Counted from the stretch's first letter, positions 54,701 to 64,000 are shown. The stretch: 64,000 bases of DNA from Chondrus crispus (GCF_000350225.1 NW_005178652.1:271691-335690); one strand, 5' to 3'. Notes: a model not told the origin generated them from the letters alone. Made by a program: numbers and translations.

Positions 54701-55821
54701 CGACTGACAGAGAGCAGAGAGAACGCAAAGTCCGGAACGTGCAATACATCCGTCAACTTGCACGGTTCGATGCGGCCATTCACATTTAACTTCAAGTGAA
54801 CGTCACCACGGCCGGCAACCTTTGCACTAGCCTTGGTTCCCATCTGAACAGAGGCGGATTCAAGTGGCTCATACGTTGCAAACAGAGATCGGTCATATGT
54901 GATATGAGCTGTACAAGCTGAATCTACGAGCCACGAAGGCAACATCTCCATATCGTTCGTGTGCGAAGCTTTCGACATCAGACATGTGAAGTCGTCGCTG
55001 TTTACAACCATGTCGGGATCAGGTTTCTGTGTGACAAATGCAGATTGTTTCCGCTGAGACATACGCGGTTTATATCCGCTAGGAGGAGCCGGGCGACGCC
55101 CATTCAAATCCTTTCCCCAGCAGCGGGTTGCCGTATGGCCTGTATGACCGCAGTTCGTGCATTTGTAATCGTTTATGTCCCGATTGTTCGGGGCACGATT
55201 AACCAGAGCCGATGTCTGTGAGGAGCTAGACTTCATGTTTGCTCGTTGCTCTTCCTGCAGCAGACGACTTTTCACAAAGTCCAAACTGAATATCTTTTCC
55301 TCATTACCGAGAGCATCAAGTGCAACGATGAGAGCCTCGAAACGGGCAGGCAGACCGTTGAGCACTGCCATGGCCATCTCCTTGTCATCGATGTTTACGC
55401 TCATTGACTTGAGGATGGCTGCCAGCTGCTTGACACGATTGATGTATGCAAGCACCTTTTCACCGGAAAGCATCTTCACAGTGTAGAACTCACGACGTGC
55501 AGCTAGTTTGTTCAGCAAAGTGTGCCTCTCAAACACGTTGACAATAGCTTCCCACATCTCATGAGCGGTATCAACATCACGTACATGCTCAAGATGCTCA
55601 TCTGATAGGGAGAGACCAATCAGTGCTTTAGCTTTACTGTCACCTCTGATCCACTTCTTACGCTCTTCCGCGCGTTCCTCACTTGGAACTCTTCCCTCAA
55701 CGATGTATTGGTCAACATCACGTAGAGCAAGCAGAAGTTGTATTTTCTGCTTCCACACGTAGAAGTTGGAGTCCGTCAGTTTGTCGACTCTGATGGATCC
55801 TCCTCCTCCTTGATCTTCCAT
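51703..55821 (-). CDS. gag-pol: B4 Gag-Pol polyprotein, open frame but integrase catalytic Asp lost
   Basis: 1372 codons from the ATG at 55821 (AAAATGG context; the frame extends 7 codons up to a TTG only). Gag about 1-195; knuckle C221, C224, H229, C234; protease motif D300-S-A instead of D-S-G; integrase HHCC H428, H433, C473, C476; DDE positions 505, 568, 604; RT YVDD 1044-1047; RNase H DADW about 1216. Residue 568 is Tyr (RTYRGGEY) where the other copies have Asp, so strand transfer should be abolished. Other private changes near the HHCC domain: S to F (EKCFAC) and G to S (VYSKATR). The six-C tract keeps integrase and RT in one frame. Could still supply Gag, RT and RNase H. Confidence 0.93.
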   Translation of the reverse strand: MEDQGGGGSIRVDKLTDSNFYVWKQKIQLLLALRDVDQYIVEGRVPSEERAEERKKWIRGDSKAKALIGLSLSDEHLEHVRDVDTAHEMWEAIVNVFERHTLLNKLAARREFYTVKMLSGEKVLAYINRVKQLAAILKSMSVNIDDKEMAMAVLNGLPARFEALIVALDALGNEEKIFSLDFVKSRLLQEEQRANMKSSSSQTSALVNRAPNNRDINDYKCTNCGHTGHTATRCWGKDLNGRRPAPPSGYKPRMSQRKQSAFVTQKPDPDMVVNSDDFTCLMSKASHTNDMEMLPSWLVDSACTAHITYDRSLFATYEPLESASVQMGTKASAKVAGRGDVHLKLNVNGRIEPCKLTDVLHVPDFAFSLLSVSRMTELGLKVGFENGKCMIRRGSTVVATATLVGELYVLDIVSDIGSAHAATLQTWHERFAHVHSQGIASMIRDNVVSGVKLLGNEANKINNTDNDCISEKCFACVYSKATRSVIPKERSSRRAYFCLDLVHSDVCGLLEVQSIGGAKYFITFIDDHSNWSVVYPMHHKSEAFERYKMFAQLAQTHTGRQIKVLRTYRGGEYLSTEFKSFLIANGTQHQMTTAYTPEQNGVAERLNRTLVNLVRSMLAHKKVTKGFWAEALANAVYVRNRVTSRAIPPKMTPYHLWMKSVPNVGHLRVFGSKCWYTLPKHNIQKLDARAKEAMFLGYAENTKAYKLWDGDLHKVIVSRDVTFDESTGGKSGEPMDTNEEATTDDDTINLNIDEEVAENDAVASEASSPDEQEDSDESSNSSPSAGEDETTETVEQHVVEEETIDPPTNLRRSTRIRKTPGAWWAAALVTAGLLSHAHVITEIPNSYGQAMDSPKARFWQNGIDKELASQHKNKTWTLVPRSQASNVLTSRWVFGVKQLPDESGKLVETAKGRLVARGFQQVEGIDYTETFAPVIKFTTIRLLLALVAHFDLELHQMDVVTAFLNGDLHEEIYMEQPEGCIDKVKPDSVCKLLKAIYGLKQAHRQWHSKIDEFLITELGFNTTRSDPCLYIRRQGNVIMIIALYVDDLLLAGSDLEAILWMKNELNKRFDMKDLGEAKTCIGLEIDRIRSKHVLTVTQSKYAQAVLKRFKMSACNPCVTPMEQSRHVTMQVAETGTDDNPCFEPYRQAIGCLMFLMVGTRPDIAYAIGKLSQHCADPHDSHWTGVKRVLRYLRGSQHLGIVFGKDDLGTELHGYSDADWGGCLESRKSTSGYVFKLCDGPISWASRKQIVVAKSTCEAEYIALSEACKEAAWLRRFHADVLGANSDPTIRVGCDNAGTIAFAQNESTNRRNKHIDITYHFVRDAVQRELVTLYHCPTTEMPADMLTKPLGRVLFEKFVGMVGLSECKASQSM

Positions 55822-55993
55822 TTTAGTGCAAATAAACTTCAAGTATTTGAAAATCCGTTCGGGGATCCCAAGCCGTTAACCGATAGTCAACACAATGGCA
55901 AGCCCACCCGTCTAAGAAATTCGATATGATTACTATGAAGTTGCACTAGGAGAAATTTGCGAACAGATATGTGAATTTATTTGGAAGAAATCC
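55822..55993 (-). other. ORF1 to gag spacer of B4
   Basis: Holds the conserved leader block preceded by TTTCTTAG on the element strand (about 55911-55862). No gene. Confidence 0.55.
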
Positions 55994-56665
55994 CTAACTA
56001 TTCTGTTCACAAACTACCTTTAAGTGTGCGGCACCGTTCTCGTGGCACTTCAGGTGCCCGTGAGACTCAAAGACGCGATTGCAAGGGATACAACGCGGAG
56101 TCTCCTTAGCGTTGGCAACTTGAATGCGATGAGACCTAGACTGAATGTGGTCGAAAAAGGCCTTCGCACTATTGCCACTAACGCCGCACACTTTACAATA
56201 CCGCTTATACCGCGGGCACACCTTACGATTCCTCTTGCGCTCACGCTTAAACTCTTTATCCGCGAGAACAGCCGCTTTCCGAGCAGAAAGTCGATGTGTA
56301 GTTCTCTTTATTGGTGCGGGAACAGAGCGCGGAATACGAGGAATCCTATATGGTGCGCAACTCGAGGACGGACCCGGAAGCGCGAGCCGAGGTGAAGGTT
56401 GATCCTCAGGCTCAAGCACCTCAACGGATACGACCTCCGATGTCCGAACCGTTCGACCGGTGACCAGCTTCCCAGGCGCAGAGCGCACCGGTACTAATTC
56501 CAGATCTAACACAACCCCGTAAAAACAGGTATTCACAATAAGGAATATGAAGATAATCGTCAGTAACAGATTTTGGAATTATTGCTCTTAAGAACCACCA
56601 AAACGTGCAAAGACAATCACTTAGATGTGTAGGAAATAGAAAGAAACTCAAAACTTACTTTGCAT
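55994..56665 (-). CDS. B4 ORF1: spliced two-zinc-finger protein
   Basis: Exon 1 56665-56659, intron 56658-56506 (153 nt), exon 2 56505-55994; 172 residues. Fingers intact (AKAFFDHIQSRSH; CNRVFESHGHLKCH). Close to the majority sequence of the five copies. Confidence 0.75.
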
Positions 56666-57028
56666 GAGAGAACGAAGAAAAACCAAATGCGAGATTGACG
56701 ACGACGGCGGTAGCGGGAGCGGAAACGAAGACGAAGACCAAAGACAGAGACAGCAGCAAGAACCACAGCAAGAACAAAAGCCAAACCAAGAACGAAGACA
56801 ACGAAGACAGCGGGGGCGATGACCAAAACCAATTCACACAAGAGAGCAAGAACGACAGCAGCAGCGAAAACCAAAACCAAGAACGACGGCAAGAACGAGA
56901 GCGACAACGACAGCGAGAAGACCAGCGGAAAGAACGACGAGAAACGGCAGCGAAAACGACAGCGACAACGACGGCAGAAACAACGGAACGAGAACGACAG
57001 ACTCATGCAGTGAAACGACAGCGAGGGA
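56666..57028 (-). other. Adenine-poor leader of B4
   Basis: As in B1; no gene called. Confidence 0.6.
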
Positions 57029-57042
57029 CTGGGCCCATAACC
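57029..57042 (-). promoter_or_regulatory. Primer-binding site of B4
   Basis: GGTTATGGGCCCAG on the element strand. Confidence 0.9.
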
Positions 57043-58306
57043 TAATGGTAGGTTCGGAGGGGCAAGGGAAAGAAGGAAGGCAGGTTGATGTGTGTGAGTG
57101 AAGGAGTTGGTGCCGAGGTTTACTTTGAAGTCGTTTTCCTGCGATACTTATACACTTCGAGTGCTACACTATCGCTCTACTCCGACTCCCAGTAAACCAT
57201 ACTCTACTATGCGCGACCAAGCGCGGTCCTCTTGTGGCCCGACCATACTGTTCGATTTCCACCTTACGAATCGATTCGTAACTATTAGCTCACAACTATT
57301 TCTACACATTCCAAATGACTGTAAGCCATGGCCCTATGCATGCAACTGTTTCACACCTTACTAATCTGCATCCAGTCATGCCAGACTTCATTGTTGTGCA
57401 ACGAACAACTTGGCACTTGTCTATTTCCAACAACGCAAACGTCTTTCATATCACAATCGCCATACGTATCCTTGTTTCTCACCTTACTAATTTCGCCAAG
57501 CACTGTCAGATAATTATGGCAAGTTATAACAATGTGCATCCAGACTTTCTACACAACTCACATGAGAATACATGTAAATCACACGAGTACTGTCATGAAC
57601 TTGCATCCAACGGCGCACCATGACGAGAGCACAGTGCAACGGCGCGTGCTTACGCAAGACTCGCATACAGCGTGACGCGTACACAGAATAATCGCACAAC
57701 TGTATTCCTCTCGCGAGAAGTACTTGTTGTACTTTTGATTCACATGTACTGTACTCGGACACGCGCAGGATCGCAAACAGTCTGACACTGTAAAACTGTA
57801 AACCCTCATGTGCATACACCTGGATGCGTGTACATGTGTACGTACACGAATCCACCTGGCGACGTGTACATGTGTACACGGCATACATGTGTCCTGCCCG
57901 GGGGCCCCATGCAATTACCCATTACAACCATGGCAAACCACTTGAAACCCCCAAAACAACGTAATTATGGCATATACAGGCCATTTAAAGTACATCACAA
58001 GGCCAATGACGCACACGTGGACAACGCTCGACCAATAGATTTGCAGCATTAGTCCTGAGGGCCAATACAATTGCAGTATTTCCTGTGTAGTCTATAGTGC
58101 TACGGGCCAAGGTTCCACTTGGCAAAACTATGCAAATTTGCATGACCCTCCGAGAGGCCACTTTCGTCCCCGGAACCCCAAAATCTGGGATTTTACACGT
58201 GTCATGTCGTGATATGGGTAAGAGCGCCCGGACCGTGCAGTCATGTACACGTGTCACTCGATTTTGACCTTTTCAGATAACAGCATGTGGTCGCACATTT
58301 TCAATA
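57043..58306 (-). repeat. LTR-B shared by B4 (5') and B5 (3') (1264 bp)
   Basis: Lies between the B4 PBS and the B5 polypurine tract, with no flanking target duplication between the units. This is the signature of a tandem array. Confidence 0.93.
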
Positions 58307-58326
58307 CCTCCCCTCGATCACATGCT
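58307..58326 (-). promoter_or_regulatory. Polypurine tract and hairpin arm of B5
   Basis: GAGGGGAGG at the LTR edge; arms 58326-58315 and 58293-58282 with a 21-nt loop. Confidence 0.85.
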
Positions 58327-61300
58327 TTGGGAAGCTTTGCACTCGGAAAGCCCAACCATGCCCACGAACTTTTCAAACAGCACGCGACCAAGTGGTTTGG
58401 TCAGCATATCGGCTGGCATTTCTGTTGTCGGACAATGGTACAATGTGACCAGTTCTCGCTGCACCGCATCTCGAACAAAATGATATGTAATATCAATGTG
58501 CTTGTTGCGACGATTTGTAGATTCGTTCTGAGCAAACGCAATCGTACCAGCGTTGTCACATCCAACGCGAATTGTTGGATCCGAATTCGCACCAAGTACA
58601 TCAGCATGGAAGCGTCGAAGCCACGCAGCCTCTTTGCATGCTTCACTGAGTGCGATGTATTCTGCCTCACAAGTAGACTTTGCAACTACTATTTGTTTCC
58701 GGGAAGCCCAACTGATAGGCCCATCACAAAGCTTGAACACGTACCCACTCGTTGATTTCCGTGATTCAAGGCATCCACCCCAATCTGCGTCGCTATACCC
58801 ATGAAGTTCCGTACCAAGATCATCTTTACCAAACACTATTCCAAGATGCTGGGACCCACGCAAGTATCTCAAAACACGTTTCACACCTGTCCAATGCGAA
58901 TCGTGAGGGTCGGCACAGTGTTGAGATAACTTTCCAATGGCATACGCAATATCGGGGCGGGTCCCGACCATTAGGAACATTAGACATCCAATGGCCTGAC
59001 GATATGGTTCAAAGCATGGGTTGTCATCAGTGCCAGTTTCGGCCACTTGCATTGTGACATGTCGAGACTGTTCCATCGGAGTAACGCAAGGATTGCATGC
59101 CGACATTTTGAACCGTTTCAGTACTGCTTGGGCATACTTCGACTGCGTGACGGTCAGGACGTGTTTAGAACGTATACGGTCGATCTCTAGACCAATACAA
59201 GTCTTCGCCTCGCCAAGGTCTTTCATATCGAATCGTTTGTTGAGTTCATTTTTCATCCATAATATGGCCTCCAAGTCACTTCCAGCTAGCAGCAGATCGT
59301 CCACGTACAACGCGATAATCATGATGACATTGCCTTGACGTCGAATGTAAAGACATGGGTCGCTGCGTGTAGTGTTGAAACCAAGTTCAGTGATCAGAAA
59401 CTCATCGATCTTACTATGCCATTGGCGATGGGCTTGCTTAAGACCATAGATTGCTTTCAATAGTTTACACACCGAATCAGGTTTGACTTTGTTGATGCAT
59501 CCTTCAGGTTGCTCCATGTAGATTTCTTCGTGAAGGTCACCGTTGAGGAAGGCAGTGACCACGTCCATCTGATGCAGCTCAAGGTCAAAGTGCGCAACCA
59601 GTGCCAGCAGCAGACGGATAGTTGTGAACTTGATGACAGGGGCGAAAGTTTCAGTGTAATCGATGCCTTCTACTTGTTGAAAGCCTCGTGCCACAAGACG
59701 TCCCTCTGCAGTTTCGACCAATTTTCCGGACTCGTCAGGAAGTTGCTTCACTCCAAAAACCCACCTGGACGTCAGGACGTTTGATGCTTGAGATCTTGGA
59801 ACAAGTGTCCATGTTTTGTTTTTGTGTTGTGAAGCAAGTTCTTTGTCGATGCCGTTCTGCCAGAAGCGAGCTTTTGGAGAATCCATAGCTTGCCCGTACG
59901 AGTTTGGGATTTCCGTTATCACATGGGCGTGGCTAAGGAGTCCAGCAGTCACCAAAGCTGCTGCCCACCACGCCCCAGGCGTTTTGCGAATGCGAGTGGA
60001 CCGACGGAGATTAGTTGGCGGATCAATCGTTTCTTCCTCAACTACATGTTGCTCAACTGTTTCGGTAGTTTCGTCCTCCCCTGCACTTGGGGAGGAGTTG
60101 GAGGATTCATCAGAGTCTTCTTGTTCATCCGGCGATGATGCTTCTGATGCCACTGCATCATTTTCTGCAACTTCCTCATCGATGTTCAAGTTGATTGTGT
60201 CATCATCAGTTGTAGCCTCCTCGTTTGTATCCATCGGTTCACCAGATTTGCCTCCCGTGGACTCGTCAAAAGTAACATCTCTGGATACGATCACTTTGTG
60301 CAAATCACCATCCCACAACTTGTAAGCTTTCGTATTTTCAGCATACCCCAGAAACATTGCCTCCTTTGCACGGGCGTCAAGTTTCTGGATGTTGTGTTTT
60401 GGTAATGTATACCAACACTTTGAACCGAAAACACGCAAATGACCAACATTTGGCACAGATTTCATCCATAAGTGGTATGGGGTCATCTTGGGGGGAATGG
60501 CACGTGACGTGACTCGATTTCGAACGTACACCGCATTGGCAAGTGCTTCTGCCCAGAACCCCTTTGTAACTTTCTTGTGCGCTAGCATGGAGCGCACCAA
60601 GTTTACCAAAGTTCTGTTCAGTCGTTCGGCGACGCCATTTTGCTCCGGTGTGTACGCGGTCGTCATTTGATGCTGAGTACCATTTGCAATCAGAAAAGAC
60701 TTAAACTCCGTGGATAGATACTCACCACCTCGATCGGTGCGAAGCACTTTGATCTTGCGACCAGTGTGAGTCTGAGCAAGTTGTGCAAACATTTTGTATC
60801 GTTCAAATGCTTCTGATTTATGGTGCATAGGGTACACTACTGACCAGTTTGAGTGATCATCTATGAAGGTAATGAAGTACTTGGCACCACCAATGGACTG
60901 CACCTCTAAGGGGCCACAAACATCAGAGTGAACTAAGTCTAGACAGAAGTATGCCCGCCTCGAGGACCGCTCTTTTGGGATCACAGATCGAGTGGCTTTG
61001 CCGTAGACGCACGCAGAACATTTTTCAGAGATGCAATCATTGTCAGTATTGTTAATTTTGTTAGCCTCATTACCAAGTAGTTTGACTCCACTTACCACAT
61101 TGTCACGAATCATCGAAGCAATACCTTGAGAATGCACATGTGCAAAGCGCTCATGCCACGTTTGCAGGGTGGCAGCATGTGCAGATCCGATGTCACTGAC
61201 GATGTCGAGAACGTAAAGTTCTCCAACCAATGTCGCAGTCGCCACTACAGTTGAGCCTCGTCTGATCATGCATTTTCCATTTTCGAACCCAACTTTTAGT

Positions 61301-62436
61301 CCAAGTTCAGTCATTCGACTGACAGAGAGCAGAGAGAACGCAAAGTCCGGAACGTGCAATACATCCGTCAACTTGCACGGTTCGATGCGGCCATTCACAT
61401 TTAACTTCAAGTGAACGTCACCACGGCCGGCAACCTTTGCACTAGCCTTGGTTCCCATCTGAACAGAGGCGGATTCAAGTGGCTCATACGTTGCAAACAG
61501 AGATCGGTCATATGTGATATGAGCTGTACAAGCTGAATCTACGAGCCACGAAGGCAACATCTCCATATCGTTCGTGTGCGAAGCTTTCGACATCAGACAT
61601 GTGAAGTCGTCGCTGTTTACAACCATGTCGGGATCAGGTTTCTGTGTGACAAATGCAGATTGTTTCCGCTGAGACATACGCGGTTTATATCCGCTAGGAG
61701 GAGCCGGGCAACGCCCATTCAAATCCTTTCCCCAGCAGCGGGTTGCCGTATGGCCTGTATGACCGCAGTTCGTGCATTTGTAATCGTTTATGTCCCGATT
61801 GTTCGGGGCACGATTAACCAGAGCCGATGTCTGTGAGGAGCTAGACTTCATGTTTGCTCGTTGCTCTTCCTGCAGCAGACGACTTTTCACAAAGTCCAAA
61901 CTGAATATCTTTTCCTCATTACCGAGAGCATCAAATGCAACGATGAGAGCCTCGAAACGGGCAGGCAGACCGTTGAGCACTGCCATGGCCATCTCTTTGT
62001 CATCGATGTTTACGCTCATTGACTTGAGGATGGCTGCCAGCTGCTTGACACGATTGATGTATGCAAGCACCTTTTTACCGGAAAGCATCTTCACAGTGTA
62101 GAACTCACGACGTGCAGCTAGTTTGTTCAGCAAAGTGTGCCTCTCAAACACGTTGACAATAGCTTCCCACATCTCATGAGCGGTATCAACATCACGTACA
62201 TGCTCAAGATGCTCATCTGATAGGGAGAGACCAATCAGTGCTTTAGCTTTACTGTCACCTCTGATCCACTTCTTACGCTCTTCCGCGCGTTCCTCACTTG
62301 GAACTCTTCCCTCAACGATGTATTGGTCAACATCACGTAGAGCAAGCAGAAGTTGTATTTTCTGCTTCCACACGTAGAAGTTGGAGTCCGTCAGTTTGTC
62401 GATTCTGATGGATCCTCCTCCTCCTTGATCTTCCAT
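58318..62436 (-). CDS. gag-pol: B5 Gag-Pol polyprotein, intact
   Basis: 1372 codons from the ATG at 62436. Gag; knuckle C221, C224, H229, C234; protease D300-S-A; integrase H428, H433, C473, C476 and D505, D568, E604 (D,35E spacing); acidic linker about 725-800; RT YVDD 1044-1047; RNase H DADW and EAE. All catalytic residues are present. The protease Ala after Asp-Ser is seen in every B copy, so it is a family trait and not a defect of this copy. Private substitutions: E to K (LSGKKVL), L to F (VAFDALG), R to C (NGRCPAPP), K to E (ETAEGRLVARGF), D to N (EGCINKV). Confidence 0.95.
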   Translation of the reverse strand: MEDQGGGGSIRIDKLTDSNFYVWKQKIQLLLALRDVDQYIVEGRVPSEERAEERKKWIRGDSKAKALIGLSLSDEHLEHVRDVDTAHEMWEAIVNVFERHTLLNKLAARREFYTVKMLSGKKVLAYINRVKQLAAILKSMSVNIDDKEMAMAVLNGLPARFEALIVAFDALGNEEKIFSLDFVKSRLLQEEQRANMKSSSSQTSALVNRAPNNRDINDYKCTNCGHTGHTATRCWGKDLNGRCPAPPSGYKPRMSQRKQSAFVTQKPDPDMVVNSDDFTCLMSKASHTNDMEMLPSWLVDSACTAHITYDRSLFATYEPLESASVQMGTKASAKVAGRGDVHLKLNVNGRIEPCKLTDVLHVPDFAFSLLSVSRMTELGLKVGFENGKCMIRRGSTVVATATLVGELYVLDIVSDIGSAHAATLQTWHERFAHVHSQGIASMIRDNVVSGVKLLGNEANKINNTDNDCISEKCSACVYGKATRSVIPKERSSRRAYFCLDLVHSDVCGPLEVQSIGGAKYFITFIDDHSNWSVVYPMHHKSEAFERYKMFAQLAQTHTGRKIKVLRTDRGGEYLSTEFKSFLIANGTQHQMTTAYTPEQNGVAERLNRTLVNLVRSMLAHKKVTKGFWAEALANAVYVRNRVTSRAIPPKMTPYHLWMKSVPNVGHLRVFGSKCWYTLPKHNIQKLDARAKEAMFLGYAENTKAYKLWDGDLHKVIVSRDVTFDESTGGKSGEPMDTNEEATTDDDTINLNIDEEVAENDAVASEASSPDEQEDSDESSNSSPSAGEDETTETVEQHVVEEETIDPPTNLRRSTRIRKTPGAWWAAALVTAGLLSHAHVITEIPNSYGQAMDSPKARFWQNGIDKELASQHKNKTWTLVPRSQASNVLTSRWVFGVKQLPDESGKLVETAEGRLVARGFQQVEGIDYTETFAPVIKFTTIRLLLALVAHFDLELHQMDVVTAFLNGDLHEEIYMEQPEGCINKVKPDSVCKLLKAIYGLKQAHRQWHSKIDEFLITELGFNTTRSDPCLYIRRQGNVIMIIALYVDDLLLAGSDLEAILWMKNELNKRFDMKDLGEAKTCIGLEIDRIRSKHVLTVTQSKYAQAVLKRFKMSACNPCVTPMEQSRHVTMQVAETGTDDNPCFEPYRQAIGCLMFLMVGTRPDIAYAIGKLSQHCADPHDSHWTGVKRVLRYLRGSQHLGIVFGKDDLGTELHGYSDADWGGCLESRKSTSGYVFKLCDGPISWASRKQIVVAKSTCEAEYIALSEACKEAAWLRRFHADVLGANSDPTIRVGCDNAGTIAFAQNESTNRRNKHIDITYHFVRDAVQRELVTLYHCPTTEMPADMLTKPLGRVLFEKFVGMVGLSECKASQSM

Positions 62437-62608
62437 TTTAGTGCAAATAAACTTCAAGTATTTGAAAATCCGTTCGGGGATCCCAAGCCGTTAACCGATA
62501 GTCAACACAATGGCAAGCCCACCCGTCTAAGAAATTCGATATGATTACTATGAAGTTGCACTAGGAGAAATTTGCGAACAGATATGTGAATTTATTTGGA
62601 AGAAATCT
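62437..62608 (-). other. ORF1 to gag spacer of B5
   Basis: Conserved leader block after TTTCTTAG, as in the other B copies. No gene. Confidence 0.55.
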
Positions 62609-63280
62609 CTAACTATTCTGTTCACAAACTACCTTTAAGTGTGCGGCACCGTTCTCGTGGCACTTCAGGTGCCCGTGAGACTCAAAGACGCGATTGCAAG
62701 GGATACAACGCGGAGTCTCCTTAGCGTTGGCAACTTGAATGCGATGAGACCTAGACTGAATGTGGTCGTAAAAGGCCTTCGCACTATTGCCACTAACGCC
62801 GCACACTTTACAATACCGCTTATACCGCCGGCACACCTTACGATTCCTCTTGCGCTCACGCTTAAACTCTTTATCCGCGAGAACAGCCGCTTTCCGAGCA
62901 GAAAGTCGATGCGTAGTTCTCTTTATTGGTGCGGGAACAGAGCGCGGAATACGAGGAATCCTATATGGTGCGCAACTCGAGGACGGACCCGGAAGCGCGA
63001 GCCGAGGTGAAGGTTGATCCTCAGGCTCAAGCACCTCAACGGATACGACCTCCGATGTCCGAACCGTTCGACCGGTGACCAGCTTCCCAGGCGCAGAGCG
63101 CACCGGTACTAATTCCAGATCTAACACAACCCCGTAAAAACAGGTATTCACAATAAGGAATATGAAGATAATCGTCAGTAACAGATTTTGGAATTATTGC
63201 TCTTAAGAACCACCAAAACGTGCAAAGACAATCACTTAGATGTGTAGGAAATAGAAAGAAACTCAAAACTTACTTTGCAT
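62609..63280 (-). CDS. B5 ORF1: spliced two-zinc-finger protein
   Basis: Exon 1 63280-63274, intron 63273-63121 (153 nt), exon 2 63120-62609; 172 residues. Both fingers intact. One private change in the basic region just before finger 1 (KVCRRYKRY for KVCPRYKRY). No internal ATG, as in the other copies. Confidence 0.75.
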
Positions 63281-63643
63281 GAGAGAACGAAGAAAAACCA
63301 AATGCGAGATTGACGACGACGGCGGTAGCGGGAGCGGAAACGAAGACGAAGACCAAAGACAGAGACAGCAGCAAGAACCACAGCAAGAACAAAAGCCAAA
63401 CCAAGAACGAAGACAACGAAGACAGCGGGGGCGATGACCAAAACCAATTCACACAAGAGAGCAAGAACGACAGCAGCAGCGAAAACCAAAACCAAGAACG
63501 ACGGCAAGAACGAGAGCGACAACGACAGCGAGAAGACCAGCGGAAAGAACGACGAGAAACGGCAGCGAAAACGACAGCGACAACGACGGCAGAAACAACG
63601 GAACGAGAACGACAGACTCATGCAGTGAAACGACAGCGAGGGA
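63281..63643 (-). other. Adenine-poor leader of B5
   Basis: As in B1; no gene called. Confidence 0.6.
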
Positions 63644-63657
63644 CTGGGCCCATAACC
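63644..63657 (-). promoter_or_regulatory. Primer-binding site of B5
   Basis: GGTTATGGGCCCAG on the element strand. Confidence 0.9.
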
Positions 63658-64000
63658 TAATGGTAGGTTCGGAGGGGCAAGGGAAAGAAGGAAGGCAGGT
63701 TGATGTGTGTGAGTGAAGGAGTTGGTGCCGAGGTTTACTTTGAAGTCGTTTTCCTGCGATACTTATACACTTCGAGTGCTACACTATCGCTCTACTCCGA
63801 CTCCCAGTAAACCATACTCTACTATGCGCGACCAAGCGCGGTCCTCTTGTGGCCCGACCATACTGTTCGATTTCCACCTTACGAATCGATTCGTAACTAT
63901 TAGCTCACAACTATTTCTACACATTCCAAATGACTGTAAGCCATGGCCCTATGCATGCAACTGTTTCACACCTTACTAATCTGCATCCAGTCATGCCAGA
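63658..64000 (-). repeat. 5' LTR-B of B5 (partial)
   Basis: U5, R, TATA box (about 63770, minus) and the 18-bp palindrome at 63879-63896; the remainder lies beyond the window. Confidence 0.92.

Larger units (their letters stand above)
50428..58306 (-). mobile_element. Copia-B4, first unit of a second tandem B pair
   Basis: LTR-B 50428-51691, gag-pol, ORF1, PBS, LTR-B 57043-58306. The latter is followed at once by the polypurine tract of B5, so the LTR is shared. Flank TGCCA at 50423-50427 is the candidate target duplication. B4 and B5 form a subfamily distinct from B1-B3 (NSDDFTC, YGQAMDS, ELVTLYH, KASQSM; six-C tract). Confidence 0.92.
58307..64000 (-). mobile_element. Copia-B5 interior and partial 5' LTR, second unit of the B4-B5 pair
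   Basis: Polypurine tract, gag-pol (58318-62436), ORF1, PBS and the first 343 bp of its 5' LTR-B, which leaves the window. Differs from B4 by only a handful of residues. The best candidate for an autonomous B copy in the window. Confidence 0.93.

Overview
This 64 kb window is almost entirely a nest of LTR retrotransposons of the Ty1/Copia superfamily in a eukaryotic genome. The gag N-terminal style, the chromodomain remnant and the compact intron resemble oomycete (stramenopile) elements, but this host assignment is inference from family resemblance. About 2 kb (6615-8090 and 19003-19748) is not assigned to an element.

Three related full-size families (called A, B and C here) and one miniature family (T) are present. 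All carry the same 14-nt primer-binding site, GGTTATGGGCCCAG, directly next to the 5' LTR. It is complementary to the anticodon arm of initiator tRNA-Met, the half-tRNA priming mode known from Drosophila copia. A and C share nearly the same gag-pol but have different LTRs (about 939 bp, and 700-811 bp). B has a diverged gag-pol, a 1262-1271 bp LTR, and an extra upstream gene (ORF1). T is a 383-bp terminal-repeat retrotransposon in miniature with 107-bp LTRs.

Layout. 1-6609: A1 (minus), intact gag-pol. 6610-8090: unassigned, then a 48-bp scrap of B pol. 8139-8689: T element plus a second T internal domain. 8690-19002: A2 (minus), broken, with LTR-A on one side and LTR-T on the other, split by C2 (plus, 12862-16908). 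19003-20333: unassigned sequence and a Ty3/Gypsy chromodomain remnant. 20334-21725: start of C3 (plus), interrupted by a tandem pair of B elements that share their middle LTR (B1-B2, plus, 21726-40950). B1 is split by C1 (minus, 24789-31604). B2 is split by A3 (minus, from 40951), whose LTR is split by B3 (minus, 41148-49020, target duplication TCTTG) and whose pol is split by a second tandem pair, B4-B5 (minus, 50428 to beyond the window end). Insertion order: Gypsy remnant, C3, B1-B2, then C1 and A3, then B3 and B4-B5.

The most unusual biology is in family B. Each of its five copies has ORF1, a basic protein of about 172 residues with two C-x2-C-x12-H-x5-H zinc fingers. ORF1 contains no ATG of its own. 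A 153-nt intron (GTAAGT donor, TACTGAC branch site, TTAG acceptor), present in all five copies, would join an upstream ATG to it in frame. Further points are a 12-bp inverted repeat that places the polypurine tract in a 20-21-nt hairpin loop in families A, B and C, a variable-number 36-bp repeat in the LTR-C promoter region, exchange of LTRs between families exactly at the primer-binding site, and a one-base C-tract frameshift shared by three B copies. Apparently intact coding capacity remains in A1 and B5. B4 has an open frame but a mutated integrase catalytic residue.
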